Shown: positions 25,036 through 38,726 of the stretch, in pieces
How positions within the stretch are numbered: the stretch's first letter is position 1
Layout: each line of letters begins with the position of its first letter
Assembly (NCBI GenBank): GCA_032173965.1
Contig: JAVUNC010000004.1
Location: 62,349,501-62,413,500, forward strand
Length of the DNA: 64,000 nucleotides
Direction of reading: 5' to 3'
DNA from: Sitta carolinensis
Taxonomy: Eukaryota; Chordata; Aves; Passeriformes; Sittidae
Position numbers and translations under genes: made by a program
The notes under the pieces: model-generated
Databases searched by the model: none
The model's input: the letters and a program-made list of their open reading frames with translations, nothing else
What the model was told of the DNA's origin: nothing

Positions 25036-28000
25036 ACTGTGTTCCTCACTGGTATGGGAAGCATCACTACAAACAATTTGCATTCCAAACGAAATATCAC
25101 CTTTTGAAGATTTATTTACATTCCAGAAGATTAATTCTGCCAATGCAAAATCAAAGAAAAAACAACAGAACTGCTGAGCATACCTTTGCACAAGGCTCCA
25201 TCTTTTCTCTTTAATGTTTCTCCCTTTTATTTTTTCTTTTTATTATTTTAGGCAGTAGGTAGGGCTGAATCTGTGGGATAGGTCCTCATTTCATTCTCAT
25301 TTTTAGAATCTTTCCAATAACAAGAGATTTATCAATTCATGAAACCAGAAGTTGAAAACGAGCAATCTGTTCATATCCATGAGACACTCCCTTGGGCACC
25401 TTTCATTCTCTGCATCAAACTCCTGCAAATAGAAACTGGGGGTAGCTTCAAACAGTAGCAGAGACATACCCCTTTCTTTGCCTCAACCCAGACAAAGCCA
25501 CAGTTTTCTGTTTCAGAATAAAAGCTGTACACAGCAAAATCTCTCCTTCAGAACATCAATAGCTGCTTCCAAATTTTTCAGCATCCACTAAAAATGTTCA
25601 CACCTGGTGTGCTCTTACTTGTCTGCTGAAATCAACTGAATGATTCCAGTAGAAGCTGATAATTGAACAGGGATTTCCCTTATAAAGATAGACCATAGCA
25701 CTAGAGAATTGGCACGGGACTAATTTAAGCACTGGAACTGACACACACATCATCTGCTAAAGATGGGTAAAGGAAGGTCTCTCTGATTTCTTTCTCTTGT
25801 GTGTGAGAGATGGGTATAACCTCATCACCTGAGCAGATTGGACTCCACTGGAAGAAAAGTAAGAGGTGATGGTAAGAGGTGAAATACATACCTGGTTCCA
25901 GCCACAAGAAATAGAGGTTGCTTATGTGACCACCATTAAAGACTGTGATTTAACCAGAGCTCCTGCTGGATTGGAGGACTTCTTCACTCAGCAGAGCTCC
26001 TAGGAAGTTACTTCTGCAATGAATTGTGCTTGCACAGGTTTAACCTGTATCTTACATCTTTCCATTGTGCTATTTTGCTACTTTAATGTTATTTTAAAGG
26101 TGTATTTTACAGCATCTTTTATTATCTTTGAGCAGATAAGCCCATCTGCCTCTTAGTTTCCAAACCCTGGCCAACAGTTCTCCAGGACTGACTCCATCAC
26201 TTGCTTCTTTTCTCTACTATTTGCCAATGTCAGTCTCCCAATGTCAAACCTTATCCAGCAAGTCCCACCTGGTGCCAGCTGTTCTCCAAGAATCATCACT
26301 TTTTATCTCACCTTATCTGCAATACTGCCTCCAAATTCAATACTTACTGCAACTATTTTCATTCTCTTGCTAAATTCTTCCCTGTGCCATTTCACAGCTT
26401 TGGTTTTGAAGCACACAATTCCCACCACAAAATCAATGCATGTATTAATTACAGCTTAGCCTTAAACATACTACATCTTCAAAAGGTGAATGAGATGTTT
26501 TTCACCGTTTAAAAAATGTATACTGTAGGAGACTGTCAAAATCTCTAAAAAAAACTTGGCTAATAATATTTGTTCATCTTCTGGGAGAAACTAGCTGTTA
26601 ACTGCTGCACTGAGTGTAGTACATAGTGTAGATGCCTATATCATGTTCAACAGTGTGCTTACATTTGTTCCTTGCTATATAACTTTGTAATTATGGTGGA
26701 ATAGATATCACCATCTTCCTGCTATAAGATATTCTTTTGCAACTGATTTTAAAATTGTTAAATTTTAGCAATTGCAGCTGCCTTCAAAAAGGCTAAGTGT
26801 TTTCTCATATTATATCTCAACCACGGTCTAGCAAATAATTATTTGATAATTCCACCCAAACTAGGTAACTTGCAATCTAGAGCATAGGGGAGAAGTAGAG
26901 CTTTTCTTCCAGTTCTGATTGGCCAAAACTCAAGGGCTGCCATTTCCATTTCCTTGAACAGAAGGATTGAGAACATGTCTCTTGTGCCAGCAGTCCAACA
27001 TTGTACCTGCTGCTCCTGGGCAATGGGAAGAAAATTGGAAGTTCTCTACTATAATTTGGAAAACGTGGGATCTGAATAATGCAGAAAGGAATGTGAACTG
27101 AGAGAAGGAAATGAGGATGATTATGAAAAAACTTGAGGCAAAAAACCATCACTATACAAAGCAGGTCTGCATGAGAAGGGAAAACTCTCATTGCCTTTCT
27201 CTCCCCACTTCTCCAAGATATATCCAGAATCACTGCTTATCTATACTTTATAAAGCATTTAAAATAAATCTGACAACATCTTTGTATGGTATATGGAGAT
27301 TATATATCCTGACTGGATAGGCAGCTATTCAATATTCAGTCCTATCCTCTTCTGCTGATGTGTGACATTGGGTGTTATGTTGTTGCACTCTGAAGTATAC
27401 TGAAACCCAGCTCTGAGTATCAGTCCCTGAATTTCCCTGATCTGTGAATTTCAGAGAAGTCTGGGATTAAAATGCTTTTTCTATCAAGAAGCCCAAGGCC
27501 CCATAGCTCTTATATCACCAAGAAAGGTATTCTGAGAAAGCACGCACAGGTTTTAGTCTGAAATTCTCATTGCCGACAGAGTCAGGACTGTGTTTTTAAA
27601 GGTGTTTTTTTTACTTCTTTTGGGAGAGGCTTTGGTAGCTGAGGAGCAGCTCTGTGTGCAGCCCCACTCCCAAGAAGGGAGCCTTTCCCAGCAGCCCAGG
27701 CTGCACAGCAGCTGTTTCCTCCGCTGCACAGCTCTGAGGCATCCCTGAGACACAGCCCGTCCTGGGGAAAAAATAGCATGAGATTACATAATGAAAGAGG
27801 GACTTGTGGTGTGCGTGCACTAGAGGGCAAAATTAAGGTCATGCAGTCAGTTCTGTGATGATTTCTGATTGTTTTGTTTCTCCTCAGCACATACCTTGCT
27901 CCCCACGGAAAGGCCCTATTTCCCTCCTTCCCTCCACTATTCTGTTTCCTCAGCTTCCTCTTTATTACCCATCCCTGCTCATTTAGAGAATCACGTTTCT

Positions 28001-28324
28001 GTCTGTTTCTGTCTCTTGCCCCTATTTTGATACTTTCTGTATGTATGACTCTCACTCTCCGCTCCTATTTCTCACTGTTGTTTGAACAAATAGTTCACTG
28101 CCTCAGGCTGCTGTCTCCTGACAAATACAACTCCCCCTCCCCACCCTGTCCTCCTGTCTGACTCCAGCTTCTCTTAAACTCCAACACAAAATACTTTCAG
28201 ATGTACAGAAGACTTTTGGATTTAATTTCCTCTCTAGACACAGAGGGGTATTATTTGAAAAATCCTGATTAGACATGATCTGAAACAACTGAGGCAACAT
28301 AATCTACACATAACACTAAAAATA
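25036..28324. other. Non-coding DNA, including pyrimidine-rich blocks
   Basis: Contains a C/T-rich block at about 26160-26510, a GC-rich patch at about 27630-27770 and a second C/T-rich block at 27870-28190. Frames of 103, 118 and 157 codons occur here. They follow the compositional skew and match no family I know. A pyrimidine tract ending in CTCCTCAG near 27886 looks like an acceptor but has no convincing partner. Confidence 0.55.
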
Positions 28325-28690
28325 TCGAACACTTATGCAGCATCTTTAGCCATGAAAGTGCTTTGCAAACACTAAGGGGATGATTTTTCAGTGATCCTGT
28401 GCATTCAATGTTCATTGACTTTAGGTTTCCTATGTAATTGCTCAGTGTTTCTGAAAATGAGAAGTCATTTAATTAATGCCTGAAAATTGTCAAAAAATAT
28501 CTCTAGCTATCATTTTATACACAAAAAAGTAGAACCATATAGAGCACCACATGTCTCAAGCCAGGGTATAGGGCTGCCTTGTTATTTTGTCTTTGTACAG
28601 CAAGGCCCTGGGGCTGTATACAGAAAAGGGCTTAGTTCTCAAAATGATACATTAGGTGTCGAAGTCCATAAAGGTCCTTGAAATCCAAGT
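28325..28690 (+). repeat. Possible ancient L3/CR1-like repeat remnants
   Basis: Three stretches echo the conserved parts of very old amniote LINE/SINE tails: GCATCTTTAGCCATGAAAG followed by GTGCTTTGCAAACACTAA (about 28340-28376), CTGAAAATGAGAAG (about 28450), and TTGTCTTTGTACAGCAAGG with a CCCTGGGG tail (about 28588-28613). Similarity is patchy, and the pieces may be separate fragments. A profile search against ancestral amniote repeats would settle it. Confidence 0.35.
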
Positions 28691-29060
28691 TTCTGTGGAT
28701 ATTGTTATCTAGATATCTTCTACTTTTACAGCAAAGTCAGAAATGGTTGTTGTTTTTGAGGTCTTGAGCCTTACTCAGAGGAGAACTAAGATAATTATGA
28801 AACCCCCTGTCTGCTCCTAGTAAATAATTCAATGGTTGGAGTGTTCATCTGGATTGTGAAAGATTTCATTTATACCAGTCTAACCCCTGAGATCTGACAT
28901 GTAACACACATCATAACGAAAACAATAATAAGACCATTCAGCCTCACAGGTAAAGAAGTAATTTTCAAAGAGGTGACTAAACTTGGGTCTTTCAACATCT
29001 TACAAGAACACTCTTAACAGTGTTAGATTTTCTTATATGTTGTTTTACATGAAAAAAATA

Positions 29061-29092
29061 CCCAAACCAAACCAACCCAAACCAAACCAAAC
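29061..29092. repeat. (AAACC)n low-complexity repeat
   Basis: Alternating AAACC and AACCC units over about 32 bases. A weaker related tract lies at about 14470-14498. Confidence 0.85.
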
Positions 29093-31032
29093 GTGACTGT
29101 ACTAGCTTACTTTCCATATATCAGGGGAAGTTCCACACACTCATACAGTTGAGGGATCCCTTTTCCATCTGCAGTCTCATATAGGACTTATTCCAATGCC
29201 CTAAGTTCTTATTTCCTGCTGGCTGATTTCAGTAGTGGTCATCTTATTTATTTGGCTTTTCTTGTTTTGTTTTTTTTTCCCTTTTAAACATCTTTCTCTA
29301 CATTATGAGAACTTGCAGAGTCAGGTGCTATTTTAGGCACTCGTCCTTGTGATATTTCCCTCCCTCATGGATTTAGCCCCTGATGTCTAAGTAACACTGA
29401 AAAGAGAATATAGCACTGATTCAGAGTTCCTAACTCCAAAAGTCACTTAGGTGGTGTTAAGTGTCCACTTATCTACAAAGTTCACTTTAGACTTCATGCA
29501 GTTCAGCCTGCATAATCTAAATTTCTTTTATCCACTATCCATTTTCTGAGAAAGGGAAATATCATCTAAGGACTTTTGAGGAAAGGTTTTTCAGGTAAGT
29601 GAATCAGGGGGTTGTAAAACTTACTAACAGCTGGTAAAGCATTCCAGTCTCACCCCGTCCTGTTGATACATACAGCCCTGAGGTAGCAAACAGCCATTTT
29701 ATAATTGCAACTCTTTACTGTGATGATTTGGAAGTCCAAAGTCAGAAAACCATAAGTGAAGACATCTCAATCTGTACATTTCACATTATTGATTTCCTAT
29801 ATCAAAACCACTGTGAAAATGAATGAAGATCTTCCCTAGGACACACTACTGAGGAAGGAGCTTGTCTTTTCAGTCATATTTTGTAGACCCTTCTGCATGA
29901 GACATCTGTCATGTCACTACAACTAAATATTTTGTGTCTTTTTAGCCCGTAAATGCTAAAACCTAACCTTGTTCAGTGATGATATTGGTAATGTTCTTCT
30001 CAAAAGAAAAAGAAAAGAAAGAAAAAAGATAGAAATATTATCAGTGAGTGAGACCTACCCTTAATGATTTTAAAAAGACTGCTACTGGGGGAAGAGCTAT
30101 TTTGGTACAGATAGTTGTCAAAGATAATAGGACTCTGGGCTTGCAGGCAATATTTCCTCTAACATTTTCAAGTAGTTAAACTACTGTAGTTTCTGACATT
30201 TTGAGCCCAATGTAAAGCCTCATATAACATAAACACATAGTGCTGCAGTTTGTTCTTATAGGAAATGTAAGAAATAGTCTTTTCTTGATCTGATCCTTTA
30301 AGTGTGCCTATCTGGCTCTGTGGTTCAACCCAGTGGTCCTGCCTTTTTCTTCATGGTACATCAAGTTGAAATTGATCTATAAAACTTGCTTGGTGTCTCT
30401 GAGGAGCTTTGAATTCTTTCCTTGATACTAGTATTTATAGCAGTATTCAGTAGTTTGAAAAAAGGAGTCTGCTCCCACCTCCAACACCTTCCCACTGTCT
30501 CATAGTTCAATTTCTTGTGTTTCAGTCTTGAAAGAGATCCTACACAATAGCAACTCCTTTTGCAATCCCAGTAACACCTATTCAGAGAGGCACCACTCAC
30601 TGGTGAGTCTCAAGTACCTGATAAGAAAGGAAGAAAAGTATCCCAAAGCACTAGTTGAAAACTCTGCTGGACACCAGGAAAGACAAAATATTGTCAGTGT
30701 TCAGAAATGAGCCTAGTCTACCAAGAGACTATGCAGTGTGGTGGTTCTTTTATTTTATTGTACAGTGCTGAGGGTCCTTTGGAAAAAAAAAAAAAATGGA
30801 AAAAGCAAACCTGAGAAAATGTATACACATATTTGAAGATTGCCCATTCATTTTTTGACTTTTGTCAAAAAATTAAAACCTTTATTTATGTATTTATTAT
30901 ATATGTGTTTAAGAACAGTTTTCAAAACTAAAGAATAGTTTTGAAGTTCCAATATAAAATTCCATCCTTTGAGGATTTTATGGGAAACTTTCACTCTTGG
31001 GGAACCCTGGGAAGAAGGTCTTTTTCCTTTTC

Positions 31033-31050
31033 TTTTTTTTTTTTTTTTTT
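31033..31050 (-). repeat. Poly(T) run, 18 bases
   Basis: Eighteen T residues at the end of a longer pyrimidine tract. On the minus strand this would be a poly(A), but no retrogene precedes it on that strand. Confidence 0.9.
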
Positions 31051-32179
31051 CATATCCAATTTAAAATTATTTTACATGTACAAAGATAGCTGGCACCAGA
31101 ATGCAATCTAGTCTAAATTCACCATTCTTGGAATTGGCACCCTACCTACACCAGCATCTAAATAAATGATCTAACACTATACAGTAATCATGAAAATTTT
31201 CAGAATGAATATGTGGTATTCATACTGTAAATACAGTTTACTCTATGTTCATAGCAGTTTTATGGTTTCCTGTCTTATCTGAAATTGCCTCACCTCAGAT
31301 TCACTGTAAAGCTATTTTACTGTAACATCCTGGCAATTTTCACCAACCATTTCAGTTTATCAAGATACTTTTAAATCTCCAGGAAGTTGATTAAAACCCC
31401 ATCACCCTTCTGCTTTCTGGAAGAAGACTGCACTTGCATCCCAACAATTTCCATGAGCAAAATATCCATTTCAACGTAACAAAAATTTAGGTCAAAATAG
31501 ACACAATATTATATTCCCCAGCATAACTGTTTCAAGCCTCCTGAGTTCATAGCTGGTTCTGGTTACAGCAAATCCTGTGGCCTTTTGGAGAAAGGAAGAC
31601 TTTGTAAAGAAATTAATTCCAATATTATGTGCCAAGCAAAAGAGTATGGTACAAGATCTCAGGATAAGAAACAATGATGGTATTGACAATTTCGGATGAA
31701 CCAGAGGCTTTATGATTGTAGAACACTGGGATGAGTGGGATGACCTGATTTCCCAACTTCGAAAGATTTTTCATGTATCCTTTCTTTTCCTTATCAATTG
31801 ACTGAAGTATATAAAGAGAGGACATTGGTAAAAAGACTATAGAGAAAAAGTATGAAGAAAACACAGAGAATGTCCATACATATATGGGCCTATGTATATA
31901 TGTGTATGTACACACAGATAAACTCTGAGGATTTTCAATGATGCAGAAATTTTCAAATTGACGATTACACTCATACTTAATCTCTAATATATTACATGTG
32001 CATATAATTTTTATATTTAATATGAAATACACATAGGATATAAATGTATAAAATATATACTACATATATATCTAAAGTGCATTTTTTGTTCCTTTTGGAT
32101 AGAAAATTTTTTATTTCCTTGAAACATCACATTTCTAGTTAACATCCTGTGTAAAAACTGCTGTCTTTAAAAATACATT

Positions 32180-32960
32180 ATTTCTATCATAAACTATGAT
32201 AATGGGGGAAAATCCCCAGCAAAACCATTGTTGCCATAATACACAACCAGTTTGTTAGAGGCTTAACTGTTTTCAGCTTTGCCTTGGGCCATTAACTAAC
32301 AAACCAACCATTAACTGCTAGTAATGACCATTTTTCCCTGAGATTATTGCTTAATTGAACTCCTATGCTGTGTTGGTTATTTTTATGCCATCTCACAATG
32401 ACTATGCATTACTTCATTTTCCTAGTATACCAACCACATACTGAAATAAACAAGATAAGTGTTGGAGAATTGGATCTTTCACTGTATATACTATTTAAAA
32501 TACATTACTTTAATGAACAGCTTTGATGTAGCAGACGTGCTTTTTCATTTTTCCTGTTCTCCAGAGCATATGCATCAAGGAGCTTAGATGCAGAATTAAT
32601 GCATGCTGTTGTTCAGTAATGTATACAATGTCAAGGCACTGTATTAGTAAGCTGTGTTATATATTCATTTGGGTAAGACACATTTGATTATTAGCATTCT
32701 GTTCTTCAGCAACAAGCCACATGTGCTGTCTGTTGCCATGGCAATAAATTAGGAAGGATAACCTGACTACTTATCAATTTTTATTAGTGCAATCATCCTA
32801 CCTGCTTAACCCCTCAGTAACAGCAGTGTATTTAAACACCACTGATAAAATCTATGCAATGCTGGGGGTGTGAGTTAAACTAATAGGGTGGGGAGGAAGC
32901 CAAGGTACTGTGGAGATGGGGGAGAGAAATACTGACTTACAACACGACATTGAAGTGATG
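32180..32960. promoter_or_regulatory. Candidate conserved non-coding block with RFX X-box
   Basis: A long stretch of complex, non-repetitive, homeodomain-rich sequence (TTAACT, TAATTG, ATTAGC, ATGCAT words) with no open frame of note. It contains a near-perfect RFX palindrome at 32732-32745. The texture is that of vertebrate conserved non-coding elements near developmental genes. Limits are approximate, and conservation was not tested. Confidence 0.35.
32732..32745. promoter_or_regulatory. RFX X-box-like palindrome
   Basis: GTTGCCATGGCAAT matches the palindromic RFX-family site GTTGCCATGGCAAC at 13 of 14 positions. Such sites are rare by chance in 64 kb. RFX factors act in ciliated cells and neurons. 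Function here is inferred from the motif only. Confidence 0.5.
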
Positions 32961-35900
32961 AATTTACATTACAGCATCAAAAATGTTAATGTTTCTGAAG
33001 ATCTTAGCACAGTGGGAAAAGATGAAAATAAATGCAAAAACTTAAGATGGGTAAAATGAATAGTGTTTCCATCCTGCTGTGTTTAAAGCAGTATGTGTAA
33101 ATGGATATGTTTAACTATAAACCTGAATAAATGGAATGAAAACATGTACCTGCTAAATGTTAGGGAACATCATATGCTATTAAATATACACTTTAAAGTA
33201 GAAAGGAATGAACTTATGGAACATCAGCTTGATTTTCTCTAAGATATTACTTTTGGTCTGTGACCTTTAAGACTACGGCTAGCACACTTTCAATTATCAC
33301 CCATAGAAAAATCAATTATTCTGTACTACGCAGAAATAAGAATAAGCTTCCCATTCATTCCAAGATCTTTCTGGGATCAAAATATAAGTTACAACAGACT
33401 TAATCTCAGTTGTCTCATTTTGATCTAAAATCTAAATGTTCCTGCAGAGCTAAGTCTAGTTAATCCATGTTTGATTGTTGCAAGGCTGACTATTTCAGTC
33501 TCAATATCAGCACTAATGTTATTGCTGGGTTTACACGCACCTTAAAAATAAGAAAACCATTGCAAATCTTGTTGACTATAATGAAGCATTGTGACTCACT
33601 GGTGTTAAAGCAGGATGTGAGGGCACAGCACAGCAGCAAAGGCAGGACAGGAATCTCCTTGGACCTGCTCTCTGCATGGATATGCTTGCTGGGAGGAGAC
33701 ATGCCTGCTCTGCTTTTGGCTCCCAAGGTAACCACACCCACTACCTCCCTCTTACGAGCATCCTTTCAGGCTCCACAAGATTTGAGTTGACAAATCAAAG
33801 TGTCTATCTGTGGACATGGCATTATTAGGTTAGTAAAAGGCTGTCAATTCAAAATCTTTCCCAAGCCTTAGAAAAAGGGAAATACTCAACACAAATAACT
33901 CCTTATTTTAGCTGGGAAATATTAATATAACATTTTCCAAAGCATCTAAATCCTTCACTTAAAAGGCTGCCCACTATTAATTTTTTAGGAGTCATGTGGG
34001 AATATAAAAAGAGTTTGATGGAAGCTCAGCTTTGTCTCCTGGAGAAATAAGCAGCTCTGGTATCCTGGATGAAAACTCCTCCCTCCTGTGATTGAGAGTT
34101 CACTCCAAATGAGAAGCAAACCATTTTCCTTACCCCTTCACTGGCACCCGCAGCTCTCGCTGGGGAGATGAGGAGCCACCAGAGGCAGGCTGCACTTCCT
34201 CTCCCCACCATGAGCTTGCTTCACCTATCCTGCTGATGAAAAATACACCCCAGGAGATAGATGGTAGGACAGACTCGTGTACATCACACCGACAGGAAGG
34301 GCCTGGAGCAGGGTCTGAAGGGAAGCCAGGAGAGGGAGCAAGGGAGACCTCAGGAGTCTGGGGTAGAAACTGCTGCTGGGAGAGGAGAGAGCAGATGTGG
34401 CATTAGAAGCAACCTGATGTGGGGCAGAATATGTAATCTGGAAGGACAAATACCTACTTTTACTTGCCCCTATATGAATTGTCAAACAAAGTAAAAATAA
34501 ATCACACTTATAATCAATGTGCAAGTTCTAAAGCATTGGAATTCTCTAAATCTGGGAATCGGGCAAGCTGGTCAATCTGGAGGCTAAATTTCTTCCTAAA
34601 ATGAGGCACAGTCTTCTAGATCATTTAGGTACTTGCAGTTACTGAGCTATATAAACAAATTCTGTGCACTTTCAATAGCAAAATTCTCAAGGTGTCTTTA
34701 TAGGTAGTCTTAGAGTAAGAATATTATACCCCCTAAAATTTTACATGTTAAAGGAAGACTTCCTTGTAAAACAATATTTTTTAGAAAAAATAATTGAAAC
34801 CAACTTTGCAATTTACAGTAAGTGTCTAATTGAATATGTCAGGTGTTTTTCTTCACATTATCAAACTCCCAGCAAAACACCAGGTCACAGCTAGCTAATA
34901 GTTCAGAAGTCTTGATTTATAAAAACTTAGGGTGTCCACTGCCTACAAGCTCTGTGTACATGTGCATGCACATGTCCTTATATTCAGTAATAACAGGATT
35001 TGGTAGGTCTGAGAGTCCCTGCTTCTTTCAAGGTTCAGCTTTCTGATGGAAAATACTTTGTTCAAACCTGAGATTTTTATTATTCTTTCCACATCCAAGA
35101 AGGCCTTAAGATTATTAATTTCTTTCCCATAGCTGAAGACATATTTTCCATGGAACCTGACGATGGTGCCCAATGTCAAAACTCAAACTGAATTGATGGA
35201 TTAGTTACTCTGTTCCACTCCAGTCACAGTCTGTAAGGGAAACCAGGAATTTCTGTAAACAACTGTGCATTCTCAAAGATGTGAAGGCACATAGCTCACA
35301 GGCTCATATTCACATGGAAATGAAAGACATCACAAAAACAGATAGCAGAATACCATGAGGGGCTGTAGAAAAGTTCTGTCTTTGTGTTCAACCAGGCAAG
35401 AAATGCTTATCAGAATCTCAGGCAAAGGACAAAATAGTGTGCTCTTGAATATGACAGGGAAGGCTGAGTTTGGAAGACAAGTTCTTCAAAATTGAGGGGG
35501 AAGAACCACTTTTTTAATGCCTATTTTCTCTCATTTTCAACTGATGTCTGCTGATTTAATTAATAAACCAAAATAGCATTATTGCAGATAAAAGAACAGA
35601 AAGTAACCTTGTAAAGGTAAGACTATTAAATAAACAAATATGAGCCATGCACTAGTTCACTGATACATGAAAGCTTTCTTTTGCTTCCTAGTCCTGTCTA
35701 TTTTTAGACTTGACACTGCTTTACAGGACTAGGTGGCTCTCTTCTTCAGATGAGGATAAAACCATGCAAAATAAGGAGCTTGTCTCCCTGCTTCATTCCT
35801 GCAACTGGGAATACAATTCCTGCTGAAGGTATTTCACTGACACTATAGCAAATCACTCCTATTCAACAGCAAAAATAAATCAGACAAGTGACTGTGAGTG

Positions 35901-38726
35901 ACACTCTGTGCCAGTGTCCTTTTGGGACCAAGAAGCATTCTTGGGAAGGTAATAAAAGGATAATTTATCTCTAAATAAACAAAAAATTGTCTGTCAAAAT
36001 ATCCATCATGTTCCTTGTTTTTCACCTTTGATTTGCAGGATGTTTCTACATTTGATGAAGAATTTAGCAAAATATATGTATACACCTGGGATAGGGGGCA
36101 TAGAGAGGTGGAAGAAGAGAGCGATTTTTCAGAATAGTATGTTTGCAGAAGAAGACTTCTACAGGTTAGGTACATGTATTAGGAAAAAAAAATATAAATA
36201 TTCTTCTACAATTCTATAGGAAGCATTAAAAGGTCAGCTCTCAGTTCATTTTATACAACTCAGCCAAAACAGGCAGTTCAGCATTCCCAGTGTCTGGGTT
36301 CCAGTTAAAATAAAGAGCTTAATAAGAAAAATAAGAAAGGCAAAACCACATGAGACAGCAAGAGTTACAACCGGTGAGCAAAACCCCAAATCCCTGCCCA
36401 ATTAACATCACTGCAAATAAAATTTCACAGATAGAGCTGTTTGTTTATTTGATCTTTCTTTCCTTTCTCTAAGAAAAACACAAAAAGCTGTGGGAGAAGT
36501 CAGAGAGACAGAAATTCTCTGAAAGAATAAAATTCTCAGTAATGATAGTTCAGATATTTGTAAAAAATTACTAGCACACAGAGCACCATGTGTGCTTTCT
36601 AGCTGATCTAAAAGCCTTCCTTTGCCTATTCTGTGCCTTGCACTTTGCCATAGCCACAATACAAACTTACACAGTTTTCACAAGTAAAAAGTTTGCTAAT
36701 AACCAAGCCTAAGGGAATCAATACAGCCACAACACTCTCCTGAGATACAAAAACTCATGAGTTTGAGAGTTTCATTCATTTTTACTTCTCTGTTCATACT
36801 GTACAATTGTGATTCTTCTTTTACTGTTCCTTTTACACTATTGTCATCTCTCTTCTGGGTCTTTAAATCCTCAGCTAAACCCCAAGAGTAAAGACCATAC
36901 ATTCTTTTCCTCTGAACTATAAGTATTTTAAATATATTTGTGATGCCTTTACTTCTACAATACCTTTTATTTTCTGACTTTAATTTATACAGTTTCTCCA
37001 GAGAAATCATCAGGTGCAAAGGCAAGCAGCCAGATGTGGAAGTAGTGATTTTGTGTAAGCATTAGATATATTGTGATTGATCACTCAAACTAACAGATAA
37101 CAAGAGTTTAGAACTCTAGAGGGACATATCTGGATGATGTGAGAGCAGAATACTTAAGTCATACACTTAAGACATACAGTTTTCCTTAATTCTAACACAG
37201 TTTATAAAGTGGTTCCCTGAGCTCCAGGACAAAGGAAACTTGTTTTCTTATGAACATCAGAGTGTAAGATATAAGCTATCTTGGACCTTTCCCAAGGTTG
37301 AGCATTCATAAAGTATTTCTCTAGAGCATCGGATTTTTGGTGTATCATAAAGGCTGAATTCACATGCAGTTTTTTTCCATAGTTGGAAGAGAATTGACAC
37401 GCACCTTTAAAGCCCTTACCTACTTATCCAAAAATCCTACAGGAACTTCATAATCTGTAAACTTTACCCTTTGGTCAAATTTGGTTAGAATCAGGAAACC
37501 AATGCAAAAGTTGTTCTGTAGGTGTGAAAAACAAGTGGGCACACAGTTTGAGATGTGTCTGTGCCACATTAAGTGTAGCCACACACAGAGCATAACTGTG
37601 TAAGCCTTGTCTTCCTTTGCAATTATAATAAAATAAATGGATACTTGGCCAACTGGATTTAATAGTTTTCCTACCAGTCATCATGTGTTTTTCCCTGAGA
37701 TTACACAGATTAGCGATGCAAATCTTGCAGTGCACAAAGTTAATAACTCTAAACTGGGAAGGGTGGAAGAAGGAAGAGGAAGGGGAAAAATTCTAAGGTT
37801 CAAGACCGAATTGCTGACAAAAAGGCACCAATAACATCTCATTTTTTACTGTAATTTCAGTCTGTTTCTCTCAGCTGTGCAAAGCTGTGGGTGTGCCAAG
37901 CTGACCAAGGTGTCACATCTCAAAACACTACCTAACTGCTGAATTTTATAATGCAGAAACAAAACCCGGAGATACTTCCTGAAACAAACAACCCTGCATT
38001 CTCACTTTCAACAGCAGCAATATGAATGTCACATTTACCATTTTCAGAATACAAGAAACCTATGAAATCACTGAATGCAGTGTGAGAGGTCTTGCAAAGA
38101 TACCAACTGGAGAAGCTTCTGATTTCAGAAGAAAAAGGAAGATTAATTCTGTGAGAAGCAAAATTAAACAAATAAGGTTGAAAAGCTTGAGCTCTCTATC
38201 TGAATGAAGCAGATACTGAACAGGGTCGTGGCTACAATGCATAACTGTACCAAGATGGACAGCTATTTAAGGTAAAGGACAATGTCAACACAAAGACATT
38301 CATCCAGGAATAAAATTAAGGGTGTTGTTTTCCAGCTGTAAGAACACTGGAAGAGCACTCAAAGGCCTCCCTGTTAGACAGTAGGTTTTAAAAGGTTAGC
38401 TTTTATTTGGTAATTGTTCTGTTTATGAGATTTTATTACATCCTTGCCTTGAAAAAAACTGAAACTGAAGAGGCAGATGGTGTTCACCATTCTTCCTGTG
38501 AAATCTTATGGACTCTTGCATTACTGGTGTCTAAATGCAGCAGACCAAAGGAATAACTGAAAGCCCAAGGGACATTTTCAAAGAGATATTTTCTGATTCT
38601 TGCAGTATTGCAAACAGAATATTATTTTCTACTTTAATCTTCAAACAGGAGTAATGAGTCCCCTCCTCACTATGCCTATAACTCTGTGTTGCAAACAATG
38701 AACATCTCCTTTTGAGAGATGCAAAC
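32961..38726. other. Non-coding DNA, no gene seen
   Basis: Unique DNA. A G- and purine-rich patch at about 34040-34420 carries modest frames on both strands. The 107-codon plus frame at 33467-33790, the 110-codon minus frame at 35843-36175 and the 109-codon minus frame at 36696-37025 show no domain I recognise. No mobile element is visible. Confidence 0.6.

Larger units (their letters stand above)
28691..32179. other. Non-coding DNA, no gene seen
   Basis: Contains an (AAACC)n tract at 29061-29092, a 14-base poly(A) at 30783-30796, a poly(T) at 31033-31050, a CAG|GTAAGT donor-like site at 29592-29600 and TATA/CATA-rich low complexity at 31875-32075. The 135-codon minus frame at 31625-32032 falls partly in this low-complexity DNA and has no recognisable domain. 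Confidence 0.6.

Noticed and set aside
26201..26512. 103-codon frame with a 72-codon frame in another phase
   Set aside because: Both are open because the block is pyrimidine-rich on the plus strand. No domain or start context supports either.
31625..32032. 135-codon minus-strand frame
   Set aside because: Part of it is TATA/CATA low complexity and the product shows no domain. Length alone is not enough.
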